Shown: one piece after another, positions 24,516 through 32,046 of the stretch
Position numbering within the stretch: position 1 is the first letter of the stretch
Layout: each line of letters starts with the position of its first letter
Source: Rhodococcus sp. 4CII
GTDB taxonomy: Bacteria > Actinomycetota > Actinomycetes > Mycobacteriales > Mycobacteriaceae
Length of the DNA stretch: 64,000 nt
Direction: 5' to 3'
Assembly: GCF_014256275.1 (NCBI RefSeq)
Contig: NZ_JACCFE010000002.1
Coordinates: 5,622,001 to 5,686,000, forward strand
Notes under the pieces: model-generated
What the model saw: only the letters and a program-made list of their open reading frames with translations
What the model was told of the DNA's origin: nothing
Database searches by the model: none
Program-made: the position numbers and the translations under genes

Positions 24516-25079
24516 GTGACTGACACTGTGACAGAGACAGAGGCATACGTGCCCGCGGCTGTACCTGCCGATCCTGCCGCGCACGCACTCGCGATGGTCG
24601 GGCACCACTACCGCGTCGACGACTTCTACGAGGTCGGACGTGAGAAGGTGCGTGAATACGCGCGTGCCGTGCAGGACTGGCACCCCGCTCACCACGACGA
24701 GGACGCCGCCAAGGGCCTCGGCTACGACGGCCTCCTCGCACCTCTGACGTTCATCTCGCTCGTCGGCATCATCGCCCAGGGACGTCTCTTCAAGGAGATC
24801 GTCACCGGCTACGACCCGAGCCAGATCCTGCAGACCGACCAGCGGCTCGAGTTCCACAAGCCGATCAAGGTCGGCGACCGTCTGGTCTGCGACGTGTACC
24901 TGGAGTCGTTCCGTCAGATGGGTGGCAGCGACATCATCGTCACCAAGAACATCGTCACCGATCAGCACGACGAACTGGTCCAGACCACGTGGACGACGCT
25001 GGTCGCGCGGACCGGTGGCGAGGTCGACGAGAACATCGCTCACGCAGTCAAGGATGTGATCATGCATGGCGCTTCGTAA
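24516..25079 (+). CDS. hadA: (3R)-hydroxyacyl-ACP dehydratase subunit HadA
   Basis: 187 residues, hot-dog fold, the non-catalytic stabilising subunit of the FAS-II dehydratase that elongates mycolic acid chains. Recognisable FAS1-like dehydratase start (DDFYEVGREKVREYARAVQDWHPAHHDEDAAKGLGYDGLLAPLTF). The start is a GTG. The stop lies inside the next gene (14-bp overlap with hadB), showing tight coupling. Homologous to M. tuberculosis Rv0635. Upstream 24446-24470 has a short inverted repeat (AGGACT/AGTCCT). Confidence 0.94.
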   Translation: MTDTVTETEAYVPAAVPADPAAHALAMVGHHYRVDDFYEVGREKVREYARAVQDWHPAHHDEDAAKGLGYDGLLAPLTFISLVGIIAQGRLFKEIVTGYDPSQILQTDQRLEFHKPIKVGDRLVCDVYLESFRQMGGSDIIVTKNIVTDQHDELVQTTWTTLVARTGGEVDENIAHAVKDVIMHGAS

Positions 25080-25491
25080 GTTCGAGGACGTCTCGGTGGG
25101 GGAGGAACTCCCCGAGCGCATCGTGAAGCTCACGCGTGGCGACCTGGTCAACTACGCGGGCGTCTCCGGCGACCCCAACCCGATCCACTGGAGCGACGAG
25201 GTCGTCAAGCTCGCCGGTCTGGACAACGTGATCGCGCACGGAATGCTGACCATGGGTCTCGGCGGCGGCTTCGTCACGTCGTGGCTCGGCGATCCGGGTG
25301 CGGTCAAGGAATACAACGTTCGTTTCACGAGCTCGGTCTATGTCCGTGAGGACGAGGCCGCGCAGGTCGAGTACACCGGTAAGGTGAAGTCGCTCGACGA
25401 AGAAAGCAAGACAGCAGTAGTCGCGATCGTGGCGCGCTCCGAGGGAAAGAAGATCTTCGGTCGCGCTACCGCAACGGTCCGTCTGGCCTGA
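25066..25491 (+). CDS. hadB: (3R)-hydroxyacyl-ACP dehydratase catalytic subunit HadB
   Basis: 141 residues with the MaoC/hydratase-2 catalytic motif GDPNPIHWSDE, giving the Asp36-His41 dyad. Partner of HadA; dehydrates 3-hydroxyacyl-AcpM in mycolate chain elongation. Homologous to Rv0636. No hadC follows: tRNA-Trp and secE are next. Starts ATG within the 3' end of hadA. Confidence 0.95.
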   Translation: MALRKFEDVSVGEELPERIVKLTRGDLVNYAGVSGDPNPIHWSDEVVKLAGLDNVIAHGMLTMGLGGGFVTSWLGDPGAVKEYNVRFTSSVYVREDEAAQVEYTGKVKSLDEESKTAVVAIVARSEGKKIFGRATATVRLA

Positions 25492-25675
25492 CAGCCGGGT
25501 GGATTGGGTTTGTTCCGGGGCTTTGAAGTACACTGAGATTTCTGGGATTACTCAGCGCTGCGCGCTGCCCTACGGTGCTCTACGGCCGGCAAGGGTGGCG
25601 CGCGTGTCATGTAATCACAGAGAGGTCGGTCAAGAGTTGGTCCGAGGCTAGTTTCGGATCAGGTCTCCCGACCAA

Positions 25676-25748
<73 letters not shown>

Positions 25749-25779
25749 CCCCCGGATGCCAGCGACTGAGAGGAACGAC

Positions 25780-26229
25780 GTGAGCGAGGAGCGCGCCAAG
25801 CGCGACGGCGACACTTCAGGGTCGACGCGCCCGGACGGTGCCGATGGCACCGCGGCCGACGCCACCACGCGTTCCGCCACTCCCTCGGGCAAGCCCAGCG
25901 GCAAGCGCCAGGGCCGTCGTTCGCCGGCGGGTACCGAGATCGCTGCGAGTTCCGTGAAGTCACCGGAACGTTCGAAGTCGGAGACGGCCACTGCGGTCAA
26001 GCCGGCAAAGAAAGATCGCGCCGACAAGCCGCGCACGGAAAACATCTTCAAGCGCCTGCGCAGGTTCTTCCGCGAGGTCATCGCCGAGCTCCGCAAGGTC
26101 ATCTGGCCCAATCGCAAGCAGATGATCACCTACACCAGCGTCGTCCTGGTATTCGTGGTGTTCATGGTGGCGTTCATCGGCGTATTGGATCTGGCGGTCA
26201 TCAAAGGCGTCACCTGGTTGTTCGGTTGA
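25780..26229 (+). CDS. secE: Preprotein translocase subunit SecE
   Basis: 149 residues with a long charged N-terminal extension (~85 residues rich in Arg, Ser, Lys) followed by the SecE core: RLRRFFREVIAELRKVIWPNRKQM and one transmembrane helix (~residues 120-140). It clamps SecY in the membrane. I chose the GTG at 25780 because GAGAGGAA precedes it at proper spacing; the ATG at 25756 is only 8 nt past tRNA-Trp. Upstream of nusG as usual. Confidence 0.94.
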   Translation: MSEERAKRDGDTSGSTRPDGADGTAADATTRSATPSGKPSGKRQGRRSPAGTEIAASSVKSPERSKSETATAVKPAKKDRADKPRTENIFKRLRRFFREVIAELRKVIWPNRKQMITYTSVVLVFVVFMVAFIGVLDLAVIKGVTWLFG

Positions 26230-26287
26230 CGGAATCCGCCCCGGTGGATCCGAAGTATGTGAGTGACGAGAGGAAGCGAGTGCCCCA

Positions 26288-27175
26288 GTGAGCACCCCCG
26301 AGAACGACACGAATGAGGCCTTGGCCGAAGAGCGTGTTTCTGCCGAGGCGGCAGCCGAAGTGGATGTCGAGGCTGCCGACGAGGGCACCGAAACCGCGGA
26401 ATTCGTCGGTGACGACGTGACCGAGGACGCCCCGGCCGACGAGTTCGTCGACGACGAGGCCGCGACCGACGACGAGGCCGCGACTGACGACGAGGCCGAG
26501 GCCGCCGACGAGGTTGTGACCGCCGAAGAGGCCGTGGCCGCCGAAGAGCCCGAAGATCCCGTTGCGGAACTCAAGGCGGCGCTGCGTCGCGCCCCCGGTG
26601 ACTGGTACGTCATCCACTCTTACGCAGGCTACGAGAACAAGGTCAAGGCCAACCTCGAGACCCGCGTGCAGAACCTCGACGTCGGCGACTACATCTTCCA
26701 GGTGGAAGTTCCCACCGAAGAGGTCACCGAGATCAAGAACGGCCAGCGCAAGCAGGTCAACCGCAAGGTTCTGCCCGGCTACATCCTGGTCCGCATGGAT
26801 CTCAACGACGAGTCCTGGGGAGCCGTGCGCAACACGCCCGGCGTCACCGGATTCGTCGGTGCCACGTCGCGTCCGTCCCCGCTGACCCTCAACGAGGTGA
26901 TCAAGTTCCTGCTCCCGCAGCAGGAACAGAAGAAGCAGACCGCCGCGGCGGCTGTCTCGGCAGGGGAGACCGGCGGCGAAAGCTTCGCGAAGCCGCTCAT
27001 CGAGGTCGACTTCGAGGTCGGCGAGTCGGTCACCGTCATGGACGGCCCGTTCGCCACGCTGCCCGCCAGCATCAGCGAGGTCAACGCCGAGCAGCAGAAG
27101 CTCAAGGTCCTGGTCTCGATCTTCGGTCGTGAGACCCCGGTCGAGTTGTCCTTCACGCAGGTCGCGAAGATCTAG
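26288..27175 (+). CDS. nusG: Transcription termination/antitermination factor NusG
   Basis: 295 residues: an acidic, low-complexity N-terminal extension (~1-95) containing DDEAAT repeats, then the NGN domain (DWYVIHSYAGYENKVKANLETRV … LPGYILVRMDLND) and the C-terminal KOW domain (VGESVTVMDGPFATLPASISEVN … FGRETPVELSFTQVAKI). Binds RNA polymerase clamp and couples to ribosomal protein S10 or Rho. GTG start. Longer than the ~180-residue E. coli protein, as usual for actinobacteria. Confidence 0.95.
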   Translation: MSTPENDTNEALAEERVSAEAAAEVDVEAADEGTETAEFVGDDVTEDAPADEFVDDEAATDDEAATDDEAEAADEVVTAEEAVAAEEPEDPVAELKAALRRAPGDWYVIHSYAGYENKVKANLETRVQNLDVGDYIFQVEVPTEEVTEIKNGQRKQVNRKVLPGYILVRMDLNDESWGAVRNTPGVTGFVGATSRPSPLTLNEVIKFLLPQQEQKKQTAAAAVSAGETGGESFAKPLIEVDFEVGESVTVMDGPFATLPASISEVNAEQQKLKVLVSIFGRETPVELSFTQVAKI

Positions 27176-27234
27176 CGCCACACACTTGCACTGCAGTAGC
27201 AAGAAACACACCCAGCAAGAATTAGGAAATCGAG

Positions 27235-27669
27235 ATGCCCCCCAAGAAGAAGAAGCTCGCAGGGCTCATCAAGCTTCAGATCCAGGCCGGTCAGGCTAAC
27301 CCTGCACCGCCCGTGGGTCCCGCGCTTGGTCAGCACGGCGTGAACATCATGGAGTTCTGCAAGGCCTACAACGCGGCGACTGAGTCCCAGCGCGGCAACG
27401 TGGTGCCGGTCGAGATCTCGGTCTACGAAGACCGGACCTTCGATTTCAAGCTGAAGACCCCTCCGGCCGCCAAGCTGCTGCTCAAGGCTGCAGGCGTGCA
27501 GAAGGGCTCCGGCGAGCCGCACAAGACCAAGGTTGCTTCCGTGACCATGGACCAGGTGCGCGAAATCGCGAAGACCAAGCAGGAAGACCTCAACGCGAAC
27601 GACATCGAGCAGGCGGCGAAGATCATCGCCGGCACCGCACGCTCGATGGGTATCACGGTCGACGGCTGA
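27235..27669 (+). CDS. rplK: Ribosomal protein uL11
   Basis: 144 residues; [41 protein letters not shown] N-terminus (here [20 protein letters not shown]) and the rRNA-binding C-terminus with [10 protein letters not shown]. Forms the L11 stalk base. ATG with TAGGAAA upstream. Separated from rplA by 182 bp that include three 26-bp tandem repeats. Confidence 0.97.
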
Positions 27670-27677
27670 GTCACCCA

Positions 27678-27755
27678 GATCAACTGACGGCACCGCCGTC
27701 GACGATCAATTGACGGCACCGCCGTCGACGATCCACTGACCGCACCGCCGTCGAC
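27678..27755. repeat. Three tandem 26-bp repeats between rplK and rplA
   Basis: Units 27678-27703, 27704-27729 and 27730-27755 begin GATCAACTGACGGCACCGCC, GATCAATTGACGGCACCGCC and GATCCACTGACCGCACCGCC and all end GTCGAC. Unit 2 differs from unit 1 by 1 base and unit 3 by 2. Each can form a short GACGGCaccGCCGTC hairpin. Confidence 0.85.
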
Positions 27756-27851
27756 GAAAGCGTGGGAGGGCCGGCCAGGCCCCGACCACTACTGAACCAT
27801 TCACCACCGCTGACGAGACACACACTGCGGTGAGAAGTTAGGACAGAAGAA

Positions 27852-28568
27852 ATGGCAAAGCGCAGCAAGGCGTATCTCGCCGCCGCTGAGAAGATCGACT
27901 TCGACAAGCTGTACAGCCCGCTGCAGGCTGCGAAGCTGGCGAAGGAGACGTCGTCGAGCAAGATGGACGCGACCGTCGAGGTTGCCGTCCGTCTGGGCGT
28001 CGACCCCCGCAAGGCGGACCAGATGGTCCGCGGCACGGTCAACCTGCCGCACGGCACCGGTAAGACCGCCCGCGTCATCGTGTTCGCCGTCGGTGAGAAG
28101 GCCGCCGAGGCCGAGGCCGCTGGAGCCGACGCCGTCGGCGCCGAGGACCTCATCGAGCGGATCCAGGGCGGATGGCTCGATTTCGACGCCGCCATCGCGA
28201 CCCCCGATCAGATGGCCAAGGTCGGCCGCATCGCCCGCGTCCTCGGACCGCGTGGCCTGATGCCGAACCCGAAGACCGGCACCGTGACGGCTGACGTCAC
28301 GAAGGCTGTCGCGGACATCAAGGGCGGAAAGATCAACTTCCGCGTCGACAAGCAGGCCAACCTGCACTTCGTGATCGGCAAGGCGTCGTTCGACGACGCC
28401 AAGCTGGTGGAGAACTACGGCGCCGCGCTGGACGAGATCCTGCGTGCGAAGCCGTCCTCCGCGAAGGGCCGCTACGTCAAGAAGGTCACCGTTTCGACCA
28501 CCACCGGCCCGGGCATCCCGGTGGACCCGAACCGCACCCGCAACCTTCTCGAGGATGCCGACGCGTAA
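27852..28568 (+). CDS. rplA: Ribosomal protein uL1
   Basis: 238 residues; family hallmarks [45 protein letters not shown] and the C-terminal [16 protein letters not shown]. Binds 23S rRNA at the L1 stalk and in many bacteria represses its own operon. ATG with a purine-rich site 6-10 nt upstream (GGACAGAAGAA). Followed by a strong hairpin. Confidence 0.97.
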
Positions 28569-28581
28569 GTCTCGCTTCACA

Positions 28582-28622
28582 CAGTTCGGCCGGCACGGAA
28601 ATCTTCCGTACCGGCCGAACTG
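28582..28622. terminator. Bidirectional terminator hairpin between rplA and the MFS gene
   Basis: 28582-28599 pairs with 28605-28622 over 18 positions with a single mismatch and a 5-nt loop. It lies between two convergent genes. Confidence 0.8.
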
Positions 28623-28633
28623 CATTTCCGGGG

Positions 28634-30253
28634 TCAGTCTTCGTCGATCGGCTCCGGTGCGGGGTGTTTCCGCCAGGCCAGCATCACGGAATCCGTGCGC
28701 ACCGGCGCCCACGGCATGAAGATCGCGACGACGACGGCGCAGACGACGACGGCGCCGGCAGCGACGAGCGACGCGGTGTGCGAGCCCTGCAGGACTGTCG
28801 TCTTCATGGTGAGGATGAGATTCTCACGCTGTTGTTCGAGGAACGGCGGGATCTGCCGTTTACGGATCTCCAGCACACTCAGGACCGTGGCCCGCGCGAA
28901 GCCCTTGTCGTCCTCGTTCATCAAGCTCGCCGGGATCCGGTCGAGCAGCGGACCCATCGTCGTCGCGTAGTACGACGCGACGATCGATCCGAGTACGGCG
29001 ACACCGAGTGTGCCCCCGATCTCCCTGGTCGTGTCGTTCACCGCCGAACCGGCTCCGGCCTCGTCGAGGGGAAGTGACGCCATGATCGACTCGGTCGCGG
29101 GACCCTGCACGATCGCCAATCCGAGAGCCATCGACACCATCGACGGGAGGACGTCCGTCAAGTAGCTGCTGTCGACGGCCACCTGACCGCCGAGGTACAG
29201 GCCTACTCCGGTGAGGAGAAGTCCGAACACGATGACGGGGGTCGTCCCGATCCGCTGGGCGAGCAGTGTGGCAACGGGTGCGCCGACCGCCACGGACACG
29301 GCGAACGGCAGTGATGCGACGCCGAACTCGAACGGTGTGTATTCGCGGACTCCCTGGAAGTACTGCGTGATGAGGAACAGGAAGCCGAACATCGAGAAGT
29401 AGCCGATCGCGATCGCGAGCGCGGGGAGCGAAAACCTGCGGTTGCGGAACAACCGGAGGTCGAGGATCGGGTGCTCGGTGCGCAACTCCCAGAAGACGAA
29501 TCCGGCCAGGACCGCGATCGAGACGGCGACGGCGCCGACCGTCACGGGCGACGCCCACCCGTGGTGCGGCGCCTCGATGATCGCCCACACGAGCACGGTG
29601 ATTCCGGTGATCGAGGCGGCGATCCCGACGAGGTCCATGCGTCCGGCGACGGAGGCGCGCGACTCCGGCACCAGCAGCAGCGTTGCCGCTGCCGCGATGA
29701 CGGCGATCGGCACGTTGATCCAGAAGACCGAGTGCCAGCTGAAGTGCTCGAGCAGCCACCCACCGGCCATCGGGCCGATGGCGATCGCGAACCCTGCCAT
29801 CGCGGTCCACGCGGCGATGGCCAGTGCCCGTTCCCGCACGTCGGTGAAGATGTTGATGACGAGGGCGAGGGTCGCGGGAAAGACGGCGGCCGCGAAGACG
29901 CCCATCGCCGCGCGGGCTGCGATCACCTGGCCGAGACTCTCGGCGTTGGCGCCTGCGATCGACATGACGGCGACGCCGATCAGCCCGATGATCATGACGC
30001 GTCGCCGGCCGTAGCGGTCGCCGAGGTTGCCGAACGCCAGCAACAGACCGGCGAAGGTCAAGGTGTAGGCGTCGACGACCCACTGGAGCCCGCTGACGCT
30101 GGTGCGGAGTTCGACGCCGATGGAGGGGAGCGCGACGTTGACGATGGTGTTGTCGAGCACGACGAGCAGTTCGGCCAGGCAGATCACGGCGAGCGCGAGG
30201 AAGCGGCGCGTCCGGGAGCCGGCCACGACGGCTCGGGCTTCGAGGAGTGTCAT
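28634..30253 (-). CDS. MFS drug transporter, DHA2 (14-TM) family
   Basis: 539 residues with about 14 transmembrane helices. Motif A variant GNLGDRYGRRRVM after helix 2, the motif around LDNTIVNVALPSIG in helix 1 and a motif-C-like GPMAGGWL region mark DHA2 multidrug exporters of the EmrB/QacA type. Proton-driven efflux; substrate unknown. It interrupts the ribosomal protein block on the opposite strand. A perfect palindrome 28 bp upstream of the ATG may be an operator, although no regulator gene is adjacent. Confidence 0.9.
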   Translation of the reverse strand: MTLLEARAVVAGSRTRRFLALAVICLAELLVVLDNTIVNVALPSIGVELRTSVSGLQWVVDAYTLTFAGLLLAFGNLGDRYGRRRVMIIGLIGVAVMSIAGANAESLGQVIAARAAMGVFAAAVFPATLALVINIFTDVRERALAIAAWTAMAGFAIAIGPMAGGWLLEHFSWHSVFWINVPIAVIAAAATLLLVPESRASVAGRMDLVGIAASITGITVLVWAIIEAPHHGWASPVTVGAVAVSIAVLAGFVFWELRTEHPILDLRLFRNRRFSLPALAIAIGYFSMFGFLFLITQYFQGVREYTPFEFGVASLPFAVSVAVGAPVATLLAQRIGTTPVIVFGLLLTGVGLYLGGQVAVDSSYLTDVLPSMVSMALGLAIVQGPATESIMASLPLDEAGAGSAVNDTTREIGGTLGVAVLGSIVASYYATTMGPLLDRIPASLMNEDDKGFARATVLSVLEIRKRQIPPFLEQQRENLILTMKTTVLQGSHTASLVAAGAVVVCAVVVAIFMPWAPVRTDSVMLAWRKHPAPEPIDED

Positions 30254-30274
30254 GTCACGAATCTAGACTATATA

Positions 30275-30291
30275 TGTGACGTTACGTAACA
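30275..30291. promoter_or_regulatory. Palindromic operator-like site upstream of the MFS gene
   Basis: GTTACGTAAC at 30281-30290 is a perfect 10-bp palindrome within TGTGACGTTACGTAACA. It lies 28 bp upstream of the pump start codon. Resembles TetR-family operators; no local regulator. Confidence 0.45.
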
Positions 30292-30381
30292 GATAATGCA
30301 TGGCAGCCTGGGTCTGATGAACCACATCGCCCATGAATGGTGATCCGCAACACTCATGGCAGATCGGGTTCGAGCTGGGAT

Positions 30382-30411
30382 TTGGTGGTTGTGCAGGGCA
30401 TGCCGTAATCT
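30382..30411 (+). promoter_or_regulatory. Candidate promoter of the rplJL operon
   Basis: TTGGTG at 30382-30387 and TAATCT at 30406-30411, 18-nt spacer. A start near 30418 would give a leader of about 300 nt before rplJ. The -10 matches that of the tRNA-Thr promoter. Confidence 0.45.
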
Positions 30412-30417
30412 GTCCTG

Positions 30418-30715
30418 CGGAGTTCAATGCAGTATTTGAGCTTCACCCCAAATCATGTTCTACCCAAGACCGTTGGTGATCGTCTCCCGTAAGGGTGCGA
30501 TTGAAAGTCCGGGAATGTCCGGCGGCCCACGCAGGAGGACGAGGTAGGGGGATGCGTATCGGTCGCGTGTGTGCGCTGACCGAATGGCTTCCTTTCACGC
30601 CCCGTGTGCCCTGCACCGGGGCGTTTTGCATGTCTTGGATTGCGTGCTCCGGGATACCCGGCGGTGCGCAGCGGTTCCGAAGTGGGATAACGACTGTCAT
30701 GAGAGGAGGCGAAGT
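30418..30715 (+). promoter_or_regulatory. Long structured leader of rplJL (probable L10 autoregulatory leader)
   Basis: No gene lies between the MFS start and rplJ (about 460 bp). The part from ~30418 has several GC-rich pairing blocks (CGTCTCCCGT…, AAGTCCGGGAATGTCCGG, CAGGAGGACGAGG), then a terminator-like hairpin. In many bacteria the L10(L12)4 complex binds this leader and represses rplJL; assignment here is by position and structure, not by a covariance search. Confidence 0.5.
30598..30627 (+). terminator. Attenuator-like intrinsic terminator in the rplJ leader
   Basis: CGCCCCG (30598-30604) pairs with CGGGGCG (30617-30623), extended by GTG/CAC with a one-base bulge, and is followed at once by TTTT. 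It ends 89 nt before the rplJ start codon, so it would stop transcription before the operon unless prevented. Confidence 0.65.
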
Positions 30716-31276
30716 ATGGCAAAGCCTGAGAAGGTTTCCGCAGTTGCGGAGATCACCGAGCAGTTCAAGGGTTCGACCGCTGCTGTGATCACGGAATACC
30801 GTGGTCTGACGGTGGGCAACATCACGACACTGCGACGCGCTCTCGGAGAAGGTGCCACCTACTCCGTCGCCAAGAACACCCTGGTCAAGCGTGCCGCTGC
30901 CGAAGCGGGCGTCGAGGGCCTTGATGACCTTTTCGTCGGTCCGACCGCCATTGCATTCATCAAGGGCGAGCCCGTCGATGCTGCGAAGGCTCTGAAGAAC
31001 TTCGCGAAGGACAACAAGGCGCTCATCATCAAGGGCGGCTACATGGACGGCGCTGCGCTGTCCGTGGACGAGGTCAACAAGATTGCGGACCTCGAGTCCC
31101 GCGAGATCCTGTTGGCCAAGCTCGCCGGCGCGATGAAGGGCAACTTGGCAAAGGCCGCAGGCCTGTTCAACGCTCCTGCTTCGCAGGTGGCCCGTCTGGC
31201 CGCCGCGCTGCAGGAAAAGAAGGCCGCAGAGGGCGGAGCCGCCGAAGCTCCCGCCGAGGCTGCAGCCGAAAGCTGA
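30716..31276 (+). CDS. rplJ: Ribosomal protein uL10
   Basis: 186 residues; AKPEKVSAVAEITEQFKGSTAAVITEYRGLTVGNITTLRRAL start and conserved YSVAKNTLVKRA. It anchors L7/L12 dimers at the stalk base; the C-terminal helix region is Ala/Glu-rich. ATG at 30716 with GAGAGGAGG 8 nt upstream. Followed by rplL in the same operon. Confidence 0.97.
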   Translation: MAKPEKVSAVAEITEQFKGSTAAVITEYRGLTVGNITTLRRALGEGATYSVAKNTLVKRAAAEAGVEGLDDLFVGPTAIAFIKGEPVDAAKALKNFAKDNKALIIKGGYMDGAALSVDEVNKIADLESREILLAKLAGAMKGNLAKAAGLFNAPASQVARLAAALQEKKAAEGGAAEAPAEAAAES

Positions 31277-31354
31277 TCCGCACCCGCGCATCACTGCTAT
31301 AACCCCGCCCGGTCGCGGATCAGCGACATGGGACTTACAGGAAGGACCGCCACA

Positions 31355-31744
31355 ATGGCGAAGCTCAGCACCGAAGAGTTGTTGGACCAGTTCAAGGAGC
31401 TCACCCTCCTCGAGCTCTCGGAGTTCGTGAAGGCGTTCGAGGAGACCTTCGAGGTCACCGCTGCCGCTCCGGTCGCCGTTGCTGCTGCCGGCGCCCCGGC
31501 TGCTGCCGGCGCCGACGCTGCCGAAGAGCAGGACGAGTTCGACGTCATCCTCGAGTCGGCCGGTGACAAGAAGATCCAGGTCATCAAGGTCGTCCGTGAG
31601 GTCGTTTCCGGCCTCGGCCTGAAGGAAGCCAAGGACCTCGTCGAGGGTGCTCCGAAGGCCATCCTGGAGAAGGTTGCCAAGGACGCGGCCGACGCCGCCA
31701 AGGAGAAGCTCGAGGCTGCCGGCGCGAAGATCTCCGTCAAGTAA
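31355..31744 (+). CDS. rplL: Ribosomal protein bL12 (L7/L12)
   Basis: 129 residues; N-terminal dimerisation domain (AKLSTEELLDQFKELTLLELSEFVKAFEE), Ala-rich hinge (residues ~38-58) and the conserved C-terminal factor-binding domain (IQVIKVVREVVSGLGLKEAKDLVEGAP). ATG at 31355 with AGGAAGGA upstream. Followed by a strong terminator. Confidence 0.97.
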   Translation: MAKLSTEELLDQFKELTLLELSEFVKAFEETFEVTAAAPVAVAAAGAPAAAGADAAEEQDEFDVILESAGDKKIQVIKVVREVVSGLGLKEAKDLVEGAPKAILEKVAKDAADAAKEKLEAAGAKISVK

Positions 31745-31779
31745 GACGGTTTCACCCGCGCTGCTCACCGAGTAGACGA

Positions 31780-31819
31780 AGAGGGCCACTTCCCATACGT
31801 GGGAAGTGGCCCTCTTTTC
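31780..31819 (+). terminator. Intrinsic terminator after rplL
   Basis: A perfect 16-bp stem, 31780-31795 with 31800-31815, TACG loop, followed by TTT. Ends the rplJL operon and isolates it from the mce operon. Confidence 0.9.
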
Positions 31820-31950
31820 ATGTCTGCGGACGCCTTCGGAGTGTCGAGAATAGTGGCCGAAACCTGGACGCGCGACCAAAAATTTCGCTACCGTTATCCC
31901 AGTTCAGGCACGTTGTTTTGCATTGTGGGACCCGCTGTTGGCATCTTTCT

Positions 31951-31962
31951 TACTCATGAGTA
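31951..31962. promoter_or_regulatory. 12-bp palindrome upstream of mceG
   Basis: TACTCATGAGTA is a perfect palindrome in the 300-bp gap between rplL and mceG. The rest of the gap holds the rplL terminator and AT-richer sequence likely to contain the mce promoter. Operator role is inference. Confidence 0.35.
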
Positions 31963-32046
31963 GCATAGCCTGTCACAGGTAACACTCCGATGCGATAGAG
32001 TGACCCAACCCACACGGGGTGAGTGCATCGGACGGTCGCGGAGGTA

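Noticed and set aside
28634..30253. MFS pump as a foreign insertion in the ribosomal block
   Set aside because: It is on the opposite strand, but no composition shift, repeats or mobility genes flank it; relocation is not supported by the sequence alone.
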